Shown here: one piece after another, positions 6,720-14,093 of the stretch
How positions within the stretch are numbered: the first letter of the stretch is position 1
Layout of the letters: every line of letters begins with the position of its first letter
Source: Oligoflexia bacterium
GTDB lineage: Bacteria > Bdellovibrionota > UBA1018 > CAIMNF01
Length of the DNA stretch: 15,985 nucleotides
Direction of reading: 5' to 3'
Assembly (NCBI GenBank): GCA_903858975.1
Contig: CAIOKW010000256.1
Span: 1-15,985 of the forward strand
Program-made: the position numbers and the translations under genes
Notes under the pieces: generated by a model
Seen by the model: only the letters and a program-made list of their open reading frames with translations
Database searches by the model: none
What the model was told of the DNA's origin: nothing

Positions 6720-7475
6720 ATGAGCCCAATGAGTTTGCCTAAAAACCGTTTTCAACACTTACTTTGTGATCTGGATGGAACACTCATTGATTCAGGTGGG
6801 CTCATGGTTCACTTCGAATTCATCACTCGCACACTCCCCCTCATGAAAAAACACCAAGGATGGATGGCGGCCTACCAAGCCCTGAAAAAAGGTGCCGAAG
6901 TTCTCAAGAAACCATCCCGCACTAAAACTAATCGTGAGCGACTGATTGAAACCTTTGCCCATCAATTGAAGCTTTCTCACGAAGACGCTGAAAAGGCTCT
7001 GGTAGACAGCTTGGGTTCCGTGTTCCCTAAACTGAAATCCCACTTTGGAAAAATTCATGGAGCCGCTAAATTCTTAGAATGGGCTAAAGAACACTACTCT
7101 CTCACTTTAGCTACGAATCCGGTTTGGCCGGTGGAACTCGTTCACATGAGAATGCAATGGGGCGGAATTGATCCCAACTATTTCCAAAGCATCACCACCG
7201 CTGATCGCATGCATGCGTGTAAACCAAGCCTTGAGTATTATCATGAGATTTTAAAGCAGCAGCACTTCAAGCCAGAAGAGTGCTTGATGATTGGGAATGA
7301 ACGAAAAATGGACCTTCCGGCTACCCAGGCGGGCCTCTCTGTTTTTCTCATTCGCACAGAAGCAAAACAATTAACCTGTATCGAAGCGCCCACGGACAAA
7401 CATCCCGGCGCGTGGCGCGGAAACTATCACCACTTAAAAAGTCTGCTACTACTCCAACAACAGCAGCAAGACTAA
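6720..7475 (+). CDS. HAD-superfamily hydrolase (phosphatase-like)
   Basis: A 251-residue haloacid-dehalogenase-fold hydrolase. Motif I is CDLDGTLID with nucleophile D17 and acid/base D19. Motif II is the threonine in LATNP. Motif III is the lysine of CKPSLEYY (about residue 166). Motif IV is GNERKMD (about 192-198). A helical cap of about 90 residues lies between motifs I and II, as in the phosphoglycolate-phosphatase-like subgroup; the substrate is unknown. The ATG at 6720 follows a GATAGGG purine stretch eight to nine bases upstream; a second ATG lies three codons in. The C-terminus ends in LLLLQQQQQD, encoded by short CAA/CAG triplet runs, which is unusual. The stop is one base from the convergent GNAT gene. 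Confidence 0.88.
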   Translation: MSPMSLPKNRFQHLLCDLDGTLIDSGGLMVHFEFITRTLPLMKKHQGWMAAYQALKKGAEVLKKPSRTKTNRERLIETFAHQLKLSHEDAEKALVDSLGSVFPKLKSHFGKIHGAAKFLEWAKEHYSLTLATNPVWPVELVHMRMQWGGIDPNYFQSITTADRMHACKPSLEYYHEILKQQHFKPEECLMIGNERKMDLPATQAGLSVFLIRTEAKQLTCIEAPTDKHPGAWRGNYHHLKSLLLLQQQQQD

Positions 7476-7476
7476 G

Positions 7477-7935
7477 CTACTTCATCCACTCAAACATGTC
7501 GTAATGCTCTTTGGTCATACCGAGCTTTTCATAGACCTTTTGTGCCGATGGATTTTTCTTATCTACGTAGAGCCTCAGGCCCCGCAGATCTTTTGAAAAC
7601 GTCACCATGGACTTCAGATGATGGTACATCTGATAGAAGACGCCTTTCGCTCGGTACTCAGGCTTTACATACAAGGAATGAATCCAGAGTACGGTTCCAT
7701 TTCTCCAGTCACTCCACTCCGGAATCGTGAGGAGACACGCCACAGGAGTTCCCTCTGAGTTTTTCGCGATGAAGTATTTCCCTTTATGAGGATCCAGAAG
7801 CACAGCCCCCACACCCAAGTTTACCGTTTCAGGATCGAGTCGCATCCCTTCTGTTTCAAATGCCATTGCCACTTGGCAGTCTGCAATAAAATGATGATGC
7901 CTGGCTGCGCCTTCAACGATCGTGATCTTTTCCAA
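7477..7935 (-). CDS. GNAT-family N-acetyltransferase, TTG start
   Basis: A 152-residue GCN5-related acetyltransferase. The acetyl-CoA-binding motif A is HSLYVKPEYRAKGVFYQMY (86-104, with R95 and G98), and motif B is KKNPSAQKVYEKLGM (126-140). The substrate is not evident. The frame runs upstream to an ATG at 7995, but that codon sits in the loop of the rpmB terminator and the resulting residues are low-quality. A strong AAGGAG at 7942-7947, six bases before TTG 7935, marks the real start. Only about 20 bases separate that Shine-Dalgarno from the terminator T-tract, so transcription probably comes from readthrough of rpmB or from a promoter overlapping the terminator. Confidence 0.85.
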   Translation of the reverse strand: MEKITIVEGAARHHHFIADCQVAMAFETEGMRLDPETVNLGVGAVLLDPHKGKYFIAKNSEGTPVACLLTIPEWSDWRNGTVLWIHSLYVKPEYRAKGVFYQMYHHLKSMVTFSKDLRGLRLYVDKKNPSAQKVYEKLGMTKEHYDMFEWMK

Positions 7936-7967
7936 GAGGATCTCCTTTTGTAATGATGCTACTGAGC

Positions 7968-8004
7968 AAAAAAAAACGGATGAGCAGTAATCCACTCATC
8001 CGTT
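7968..8004 (-). terminator. Intrinsic terminator of rpmB
   Basis: On the minus strand, AACGGATGAG and CTCATCCGTT form a perfect 10-bp stem (arms 7995-8004 and 7975-7984) around a 10-base loop. A run of nine T residues on that strand begins at the end of the stem (7976-7968). It lies 28 bp beyond the rpmB stop. This is the clearest terminator in the window. Confidence 0.93.
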
Positions 8005-8031
8005 GATTCAATTTTTGTACCGAGCGTAAGA

Positions 8032-8346
8032 CTAAAGAACTACTTTTTTCTTACCAGCAGAAATCGCAGTGCGCGCTTTCTTGATTTCGCTACGAAGCTT
8101 AAGTGCTTTAGCACTCATTTTATCTTCTTTCGCTTTCATGATCGCTTGAGAAATTCCGCCTAATTTATCGATGGTGCGGATTGCGCGAGTAGAGAGCTTA
8201 AGAGTTACTGTCTTAGAAAGCTCTGGGATAGTGTAACGTTTGTCTTTTAAGTTCGGCATCCACTTCGTGCGAGTCTTAATGTTAGAGTGAGATACTTTGT
8301 TACCGCTGAAAGGCTTAGTGCCGTTTAAATCACATACGCGTGCCAT
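8032..8346 (-). CDS. rpmB: 50S ribosomal protein L28, C-terminally extended
   Basis: A basic structural protein of the large ribosomal subunit. MARVCDLNGTKPFSGNKVSHSN and TKWMPNL match the L28 N-terminal signature, followed by the conserved VTLKLSTRAIRTIDKLG region. It has 104 residues, against 78 in E. coli; the extra 25 or so are a lysine-rich helical tail ending KKKVVL. Only one cysteine remains near the N-terminus, so this is a zinc-free form. The ATG at 8346 is preceded by AAAGGA nine bases upstream. It is not followed by rpmG, unlike in many proteobacteria. It ends at a strong terminator and has its own promoter in the 118-bp gap shared with typA. Confidence 0.96.
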   Translation of the reverse strand: MARVCDLNGTKPFSGNKVSHSNIKTRTKWMPNLKDKRYTIPELSKTVTLKLSTRAIRTIDKLGGISQAIMKAKEDKMSAKALKLRSEIKKARTAISAGKKKVVL

Positions 8347-8405
8347 GATCTTATTTCCTTTAAACTTTTATAAAATTTTACTTACGAGATTACGGGTTTA
8401 CCTGT

Positions 8406-8436
8406 AGTGTACCCGAAAAGCAACCTAAAAAATCAA
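8406..8436 (-). promoter_or_regulatory. Predicted rpmB promoter
   Basis: On the minus strand, TTGATT (8436-8431) and TACACT (8411-8406) are separated by 19 bp, a long spacer. The -10 box is preceded by TTTTCGGG, giving TTTTCGGGTACACT, close to the fusA promoter's TTGTCGGGTAATAA. A weak -10-like TAGTGT for typA overlaps on the plus strand. The leader to rpmB would be about 55 nt. Confidence 0.4.
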
Positions 8437-8464
8437 GAACCCCCGCCCCGGAGCGAAGGATCCC

Positions 8465-10351
8465 ATGAGCCTAAATCTGCGAAATGTTTGTATCATTGCC
8501 CACGTCGACCACGGTAAAACGACCCTAGTCGATCATCTTTTACGCCAATCTGGCACATTCCAGCAACACCAAGCGGTAGAAGAACGCGTCATGGACTCCG
8601 GAGATCTTGAAAAAGAGCGCGGAATCACCATTCTTTCAAAAAACACCTCCGTCATGGTGGGTGATACTAAGGTAAACATTGTTGACACTCCTGGCCACGC
8701 CGACTTCGGTGGTGAAGTAGAGCGGATCATGGGCATGGTTGATGGAGCCCTCCTTCTCGTGGATGCGGCTGAAGGCCCCCTCCCACAAACCCGTTTCGTA
8801 CTCCAAAAAGCACTTTCTAAAGGTCACAAGATCATTCTCGTCATCAATAAAGTGGATCGCCCTGAGTGTTCGGATGGACGCCGGATTCAAGAAGTCGTGA
8901 ACGCGACTTTCGACCTCTTCCTCGAGCTCGGTGCGAACGAAGAACAGGCAGACTTCCCAATCGTTTACGCAGCTGCCCGCCAAGGCTGGTGTACCACTGA
9001 GTTCGATGACATCCCAAAATACTTGAGCAAGGAAAAGACGGGTTCATTGAAGCCTCTTTTCGACATCATTTTGGATCGCGTTCCGCCTCCCATTGTTTCT
9101 GAAAATAATGAATTCCAATTGATGGTTTCCAATCTTTCTTATTCTGAATTCGTAGGTCGTCTTGCAATTGGCCGCGTGATCAGCGGATCCGTGAAAAAGG
9201 GACAAAAAATGGTTCGCCAAGGCGTGAATGCGGATGCATCTGCGCTGAACCAAGCATTCACGGTGACTCAAGTGTTCACTTATGTTGGCTTGAAACAAAC
9301 CGAAGTTCCTGAAGTTCAGGCCGGCGATATCGCCGTGATTGCCGGAAACGAAGGCGTTGAAATCGGTGATACCATCAGCGCGAAAATCGAAATGGCTCCC
9401 CTTCCACGAATCATTGTTGAGAAACCAACGCTTGCGATGCTTTTCTCAGTCAATACATCACCCCTTTCCGGCCAAGAAGGTGAAGCGATTCAATCTCGTA
9501 AACTTCGTGAACGCCTCTTAAAAGAAGTTCGCCACAACGTGGCCCTTCGCTTTGAAGAGAGCGATACCTCGGATCAATTTCGAGTCCTCGGCCGCGGGGA
9601 ACTTCAGTTTGCCATCTTAATTGAGCAAATGCGCCGTGAAGGTTTTGAATTCATGGTGGGTAAACCCCTCGTTCTTTATCGCATTGGCGAAAAAGGCGAG
9701 CGCTTAGAACCAATCGAACGCGCAGTTCTTGATCTACCTGAAGAACATGCCTCTGATGTGACCCGTATTTTCCAAGAGCGCAAAGGTACTCTCGTGAAAT
9801 ACGAAGCGATGCCTCACCAAGAAGGAATTGGACGTCAACGGGTTCGTCTCGAGTTCGACATTCCTGCACGCGGACTCCTCGGAATTCGCTCACGCTACTT
9901 AACCGCAACTCGTGGAGACGGGCTTTTCAGCTCATACCTTCTTGAATACGCTCCTCACCGCGGTGAGATTGCTCACCGTCAAAACGGAGCCCTGATTGCT
10001 GACCGTACCGGTGATTCAATCGAGTACGCACTTCTCACTCTTGAAGAGCGCGGAATGCTCTTCATTGGCCCAGGCGTAAAAGTATACGAAGGCATGATCA
10101 TTGGTGAAAACGCTAAAGATAACGACATGAACGTAAACCCATGCAAAGAAAAGAAACTCACCAACATCCGTTCAGCGGGTGCCGAGTTCCTCGTTCGTCT
10201 TGCAGGTACACGGGACATGTCGCTTGAACGCTGTCTTGAATGGATTGACGAAGATGAATGGATTGAAGTCACTCCAGAGAACGTTCGTATGCGTAAAAAA
10301 GTACTCGCACTCAATCTTCGTTCCGTTAAACGAAGCGAACGTATTCAATAA
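8465..10351 (+). CDS. typA: Ribosome-associated translational GTPase TypA/BipA
   Basis: A translation-factor GTPase that helps 50S assembly and growth under stress and at low temperature. The G motifs are AHVDHGKTT (12-20), ERGITI (51-56), DTPGHADFGGEVER (74-87) and NKVDRP (128-133). EF-G-like domains follow, then the BipA-specific C-terminal region with ARGLLGIRSRYLTATRGDG and RTGDSIEYALLTLEERG. At 628 residues it is slightly longer than the usual 600-615, the excess being at the C-terminus. AAGGA lies four to five bases upstream of the ATG. Divergent from rpmB; the exonuclease gene begins 13 bp after its stop and is probably in the same transcript. Confidence 0.97.
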   Translation: MSLNLRNVCIIAHVDHGKTTLVDHLLRQSGTFQQHQAVEERVMDSGDLEKERGITILSKNTSVMVGDTKVNIVDTPGHADFGGEVERIMGMVDGALLLVDAAEGPLPQTRFVLQKALSKGHKIILVINKVDRPECSDGRRIQEVVNATFDLFLELGANEEQADFPIVYAAARQGWCTTEFDDIPKYLSKEKTGSLKPLFDIILDRVPPPIVSENNEFQLMVSNLSYSEFVGRLAIGRVISGSVKKGQKMVRQGVNADASALNQAFTVTQVFTYVGLKQTEVPEVQAGDIAVIAGNEGVEIGDTISAKIEMAPLPRIIVEKPTLAMLFSVNTSPLSGQEGEAIQSRKLRERLLKEVRHNVALRFEESDTSDQFRVLGRGELQFAILIEQMRREGFEFMVGKPLVLYRIGEKGERLEPIERAVLDLPEEHASDVTRIFQERKGTLVKYEAMPHQEGIGRQRVRLEFDIPARGLLGIRSRYLTATRGDGLFSSYLLEYAPHRGEIAHRQNGALIADRTGDSIEYALLTLEERGMLFIGPGVKVYEGMIIGENAKDNDMNVNPCKEKKLTNIRSAGAEFLVRLAGTRDMSLERCLEWIDEDEWIEVTPENVRMRKKVLALNLRSVKRSERIQ

Positions 10352-10364
10352 TTAAAGACTTCTC

Positions 10365-10991
10365 ATGAAGCCTTATGTTTTAGTCCTCGACTTTGAAACC
10401 GCGAACATGGCGCCATCCAGCGCCTGTTCGATCGGGATCGTGGTTTTGGAGGACTTTAAGGTCATTCATGAGGAGTGCTTTCTCATTCGTCCTCCTACCG
10501 ATACTTTCCTTTTTACTCACATCCATGGTCTTACTTTTCAGGATGTAAAGAATTCTCCGACCTTTGATGAGGTCTGGGAAAAGGGCATTGCGCCTTGGTA
10601 TCTAAAATCGAAACTGATGGTGGCGCATAATATCGGCTTCGACCAAAAAGTTCTTCACGCCAGTGCCAAACACTACGGAATTGAAATTCCCAGAATCAAA
10701 ACGGAATGTACCGTAAAGCTTGCCCGCTACAAATTAGCGATCAAGCCCGCAAACCTGAGAAATGTCAGCGACACTCTGGGCATTGAACTCAATCACCATG
10801 AGGCGCTCAGCGATGCTCGTGCATCTGCGATGATTTATATTCATACCTTAACCGGTGAAAAACCGTGGATGAAGGATCAACCTCCGAAGAAAACTCCTCG
10901 AAAAACAAAAGGAGAGGCAATTTCCTCACTCAACTCTGAAAAAAGTGCTGAACTCATGAAAGCCCTTTTGGGCACTAAGACTAAACTCTAA
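10365..10991 (+). CDS. DEDDh 3'-5' exonuclease (DnaQ/epsilon-like)
   Basis: A 208-residue exonuclease-fold protein. The four acidic residues and the histidine are visible: D9 and E11 in VLDFETAN, D93 in AHNIGFD, and H145 with D150 in NHHEALSDARASA. The domain ends at about residue 165 and is followed by a lysine-rich tail of about 40 residues (KKTPRKTKGE and beyond). Similar short proteins act as stand-alone nucleases or as polymerase III epsilon. Nothing here identifies the true epsilon, so I leave the symbol blank. Thirteen bases separate it from typA and no strong Shine-Dalgarno is present, which suggests cotranscription. Its last 11 bp overlap the convergent deacetylase gene. Confidence 0.87.
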   Translation: MKPYVLVLDFETANMAPSSACSIGIVVLEDFKVIHEECFLIRPPTDTFLFTHIHGLTFQDVKNSPTFDEVWEKGIAPWYLKSKLMVAHNIGFDQKVLHASAKHYGIEIPRIKTECTVKLARYKLAIKPANLRNVSDTLGIELNHHEALSDARASAMIYIHTLTGEKPWMKDQPPKKTPRKTKGEAISSLNSEKSAELMKALLGTKTKL

Positions 10992-11889
10992 ACACTTTTT
11001 TTGCGACTCGATAGGTATTCGCATGGGCAAGGACGCTCAGATCAATGGGCTGCGCATACCCTCCACCGAGCGCAAGCGATACCGGGATCCCCCCTCGTTT
11101 CGCATACTCTAATACCCGCTCATCTCGCTCCATCAGCCCCTGAAAACTCAAATTCAGTTTGCCGAGCTTGTCTTCTTTTAAAGGGTCCACGCCTGCCTGA
11201 TAAAAAATGTAATCCGGATCAAACTTTTGAACCGCTTCTAACCCCCGGTCCAACTCTTCTAAGAACTGGGCGTCTTCGGTCTCATCCGGCAAGGCAATAT
11301 CCAGATGAGAAGGCACTTTGATGAAGGGATAGTTTTTCTCTCCATGCATACTAAAAATAAAAACACCTTCATCCTGAAAAAGGATGCTCGAGTTTCCATT
11401 TCCTTGGTGAACATCCAGATCAATAATGGCAATCCGCTTTGCTAACTTTTCTTTTTGAAGATATCGCGTGCCGACCGCAATATCATTAAAAACACAATAG
11501 CCTTCTCCTCGGTCGGCATGCGCATGGTGGGTGCCTCCCGCCAGATTCCCGGCAACCCCCTCTTTTAATGCGCTCAGCATTGCAAACAGAGCGCCTCCGA
11601 CAGTTGCGCAACTTCGATCATAGAGGCCGCGACTCCAAGGAAACCCGAGCCGCTTAATGACATCGATACCGACCGTTCCATCACGCATCCCTGCCACATA
11701 CTCAGGCGTATGAGCGAGGTGAAGGATCTCATCCGAAGCAAGCGGACTCTCATGTAATTCAGCACTCTCAATAATCTCATGCTCGAGGAGATAATCCCGC
11801 AGCATTCTGTACTTTGAAATCGGAAAGCGATGTCCTTCCGGAAGGGGAATCGTATAGTGATCTGAATAATAGACATTCATGCTCCCCAT
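10981..11889 (-). CDS. Histone-deacetylase-family amidohydrolase, class IV-like
   Basis: A 302-residue zinc deacetylase of the arginase/HDAC fold. The active site is fully present: AGGTHHAHADRGEGYCVFNDI (118-137) with the H121/H122 dyad, DLDVHQGNG with zinc ligands D159 and H161, QAGVDP with D235, and a late GGGYA with Y278. The GGTHHA-ADRGEG-CVFNDIA pattern resembles the short bacterial proteins related to HDAC11. Bacteria lack histones, so the substrate could be an acetylated protein, polyamine or other small amide. ATG 11889 and ATG 11880 are both possible starts; neither has a well-spaced Shine-Dalgarno. Only 14 bp separate ATG 11889 from the divergent ABC1 kinase start. Confidence 0.92.
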   Translation of the reverse strand: MGSMNVYYSDHYTIPLPEGHRFPISKYRMLRDYLLEHEIIESAELHESPLASDEILHLAHTPEYVAGMRDGTVGIDVIKRLGFPWSRGLYDRSCATVGGALFAMLSALKEGVAGNLAGGTHHAHADRGEGYCVFNDIAVGTRYLQKEKLAKRIAIIDLDVHQGNGNSSILFQDEGVFIFSMHGEKNYPFIKVPSHLDIALPDETEDAQFLEELDRGLEAVQKFDPDYIFYQAGVDPLKEDKLGKLNLSFQGLMERDERVLEYAKRGGIPVSLALGGGYAQPIDLSVLAHANTYRVAKKVFRV

Positions 11890-11903
11890 ATCTTAAAGTT
11901 GTT

Positions 11904-13238
11904 ATGATGAGCCCGCCAAAGAAATCGCCACCGAAATCTATTTTTTCACGCTCGACCAAACTTTTGGGGCTCGCCACGAACTTGGCACAGAAAGAAATTC
12001 AAGGGCTCCTCGATTCCACCCAAAAAGCGAAGCTTAAAATTGAGCAAACCAAAAAGATGGTGGAAGAGCTAGGGAGGTTAAAAGGCGCTGCAATGAAAGC
12101 AGGCCAAATGATCGCCCTCGAAATTCGGGACTATCTCCCCGAAGAAGCCCGAATCATCTTAGAAAAACTCCAGGACTCAGGCGAACCTGCCCCTTTTAGT
12201 GACATTGAATCCATCCTTAAACGAGAGCTCGGTGAGACACGCTTTTCTAAGATCGAGAATCTGCGCTCAAGCCCACTGGCTTCCGCCAGCATTGGACAGG
12301 TTCACCGTGCTGATCTTCCCTTAGCCGATGGGACTCGGGGGGCTGCAATCTTAAAAGTACAATTTGATGGGATTGCTGAGAGCATTGAGAGTGATCTTGA
12401 GATTTTTAAGAAAATCTCGAAACTCATGATGACCCTCTCTCAAAAAAGCGGGGATCTCGATCCACTTTTTGACGAATTGAAGGGCACGCTCCTCTTTGAG
12501 ACGGACTACCTCCTCGAGATGGAAAATACCCAAAAATACCATTCCTTCCTTCAGAGTGATCCCCAGTTGAGTGAGGGCGTGGTGATCCCTGAAGTGATTC
12601 CCGATTTTACCACAAAGCGTGTCCTCGCCCTTCAGTACATCGAGGCGATGCGTTTTGAGGATTGGCTTAAAACCAATCCCGGTCCGAAGCAGCGCCAGTG
12701 GATGGGAGAGAAACTCCTCGAGATTCACTTTAGAGAGTTCTACTTTTGGGGATTTGTTCAGACCGATCCTAATTTTGGAAACTTCCTCGTCATCCCAGAA
12801 ATTTCCATCCATGATTTGCCCAAGCTCGTCCTTCTCGATTTTGGATCGATGAAAACTTATCCAAACGAATTTAGGAAAAAATATGTGCAACTGATTCGAA
12901 CGATTCATGAACATAAAAACGAAGAAATTCTAAAAATCGTATTCGATCTTGGACTGTTAAGTCCGAAGGAAAGTGAAAAGACCCTAGAACTATTTCTAAA
13001 GCTACTCACCCACGCACTCACCCCACTCCATCCAAAAAAGCAGCCTTTTGACTTCAATGATGAGGTTTTTGCAGAACAGGCCAAAACAAACTTAATCGAC
13101 TTTATTAAATCGCTTAAACACTCCTCCCCACCGCGCGACCTCATTTTCCTCAATCGAAAATTGGGAGGGATCTATCGATTCATGAGAGTATTAAAAGTTA
13201 AAATTAACTTGGGCTCTTACCTCGAGCGACTACCCTAA
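11904..13238 (+). CDS. ABC1/UbiB-family atypical kinase, COQ8-like
   Basis: A 444-residue protein-kinase-like ATPase, a family linked to isoprenoid quinone (ubiquinone) metabolism. Motifs in order: KAGQ (65-68, the inhibitory KxGQ), the alanine-rich loop ASASIGQVH (126-134), ILKVQ with the nucleotide-binding K151, ExD in FETD (199-201), QTDPNFGNF (286-294) as catalytic loop, and LLDFG (310-314) as metal motif. Canonical bacterial UbiB has HADPHPGN; QTDPN followed by NF is the form I recall for eukaryotic COQ8/ADCK3. IQYPGVA-type sequence is likewise echoed by VQFDGIAESIESD. The C-terminus shows no obvious membrane anchor, unlike E. coli UbiB. The start could be 11904 or 11907; neither has a clear Shine-Dalgarno. 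A terminator follows. Confidence 0.9.
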   Translation: MMSPPKKSPPKSIFSRSTKLLGLATNLAQKEIQGLLDSTQKAKLKIEQTKKMVEELGRLKGAAMKAGQMIALEIRDYLPEEARIILEKLQDSGEPAPFSDIESILKRELGETRFSKIENLRSSPLASASIGQVHRADLPLADGTRGAAILKVQFDGIAESIESDLEIFKKISKLMMTLSQKSGDLDPLFDELKGTLLFETDYLLEMENTQKYHSFLQSDPQLSEGVVIPEVIPDFTTKRVLALQYIEAMRFEDWLKTNPGPKQRQWMGEKLLEIHFREFYFWGFVQTDPNFGNFLVIPEISIHDLPKLVLLDFGSMKTYPNEFRKKYVQLIRTIHEHKNEEILKIVFDLGLLSPKESEKTLELFLKLLTHALTPLHPKKQPFDFNDEVFAEQAKTNLIDFIKSLKHSSPPRDLIFLNRKLGGIYRFMRVLKVKINLGSYLERLP

Positions 13239-13243
13239 AACAG

Positions 13244-13281
13244 AAAGAGCCCCGCCCGGATACGGGGCGAGGCTCTTTTTT
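13244..13281 (+). terminator. Intrinsic terminator after the ABC1 kinase gene, possibly bidirectional
   Basis: Arms AAAGAGCC (13244-13251) and GGCTCTTT (13271-13278) continue, after one C/A mismatch, into CGCCC paired with GGGCG, enclosing a seven-base loop. Six T residues (13276-13281) follow on the plus strand. On the minus strand the tail is weaker (CTCTTTCTGTTTTA) but could also end the convergent nitroreductase transcript. It is the only convergent junction in the window with a standard terminator. Confidence 0.92.
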
Positions 13282-13298
13282 GAATCACTTCATTGAGA

Positions 13299-13940
13299 TT
13301 AACGATATTGAACCACTTGCTCTGTAGGATATCGAACTTTTTTCGCGTGGGCGTACTTATCATCCGCATGACGATAACCGAGCGCTACTGCTGCTACGGT
13401 CTTAAATCCAGAACCCTTTAGTCCTAAAATGTCATCATACGCTACTGGATCAAGGCCTTCGAGAGCGCAAGTATCAATTTTCAACATTGCGGCCGCTTCC
13501 ATGATGAAGCCCATTGCAATATAGGTCTGACGTTGTGCCCAAGTCTCGATCATTGCAGAACGAGGCCCTTTCACGAGGTCACCGATAATTGCACTTTGAT
13601 AGCCTTCTAACATTTCCATGGGCATTCCGCGCACATCGGCATTCAACTTCATGAACGCAGCTACATCAGCCTCAGTGATTTTTTCTTTAGACGCCAAGAC
13701 CACTAAGTGAGAAGCGTCCGTAATTTGAGTTTGATTCCAAGAAACTGGCTTCAGCTTTGAGCGAAGTTCAGGATTCTCGACTACAAAAAACGTCCAAGGC
13801 TGGAGGCCGTAAGAAGAAGGCGACAGCACCAAAGAGGCCTCGAGCGCTTTCCAATCGCTTGCGGCAATTTTCTTAACAGCATCAAATTTTTTAGTGGCAT
13901 AACGCCACTCAAGGGCAGCAGTCAGTTCAGTTGAATTCAT
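13299..13940 (-). CDS. NAD(P)H-dependent FMN nitroreductase, NfsB-like
   Basis: A 213-residue member of the nitroreductase family, FMN-dependent homodimers that reduce nitro compounds, quinones or flavins with NAD(P)H. The N-terminal LEWRYATKKFDA with R13 and the phosphate-contacting LSPSSYGLQPWTFFVV (39-54) match NfsB in order and spacing. The family's ASHLVVLASK and the C-terminal EGLDPVAYDDILGLKGSGFKT region with VALGYR (about 160-190) also match. Length is close to E. coli NfsB (217). The native substrate is unknown. AAAGGAGA nine to ten bases upstream of ATG 13940 fixes the start. Divergent from the potassium transporter gene (153-bp gap); ends near a probable shared terminator. Confidence 0.93.
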   Translation of the reverse strand: MNSTELTAALEWRYATKKFDAVKKIAASDWKALEASLVLSPSSYGLQPWTFFVVENPELRSKLKPVSWNQTQITDASHLVVLASKEKITEADVAAFMKLNADVRGMPMEMLEGYQSAIIGDLVKGPRSAMIETWAQRQTYIAMGFIMEAAAMLKIDTCALEGLDPVAYDDILGLKGSGFKTVAAVALGYRHADDKYAHAKKVRYPTEQVVQYR

Positions 13941-14093
13941 GAATTTCGGTCTCCTTTAAGATTTCCCCTACTAGACCCGATTCAAGGCTTTGGGTCAACG
14001 ATAGCGTGGTGCGTTATTCAAATTATTTTCAAGACTCTTTTGGGACTTATGGTAAATCTGTAGCTGAATCAAAACATCTTAAGGAACACCTCT

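Noticed and set aside
7936..7995. ATG start for the GNAT gene
   Set aside because: The codon is in the rpmB terminator loop and the next residues are read through the hairpin and T-tract. The TTG at 7935 has an ideal Shine-Dalgarno.
10316..10335. Hairpin CTTCGTT/AACGAAG near the end of typA
   Set aside because: A 7-bp stem inside the coding sequence with no T-tract, and the next gene is close downstream; likely chance.
10365..10991. DNA polymerase III epsilon subunit (dnaQ)
   Set aside because: The exonuclease core fits, but many stand-alone DEDDh nucleases look the same and there is no clear polymerase-binding C-terminus; left as a generic exonuclease.
12351..12914. Minus-strand open frame of 187 codons inside the ABC1 kinase gene
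   Set aside because: It lies entirely antisense to a well-supported kinase, shows no recognisable motif, and has no Shine-Dalgarno; it is a shadow of the real gene's codon bias.
13941..14093. Cyclic di-AMP (ydaO-type) riboswitch upstream of the KimA-like gene
   Set aside because: The gap is only 153 bp including a promoter, and I see no conserved ydaO core or terminator. Only a 5-bp GACCC/GGGTC repeat is visible. A covariance-model search with the ydaO-yuaA family would settle it.
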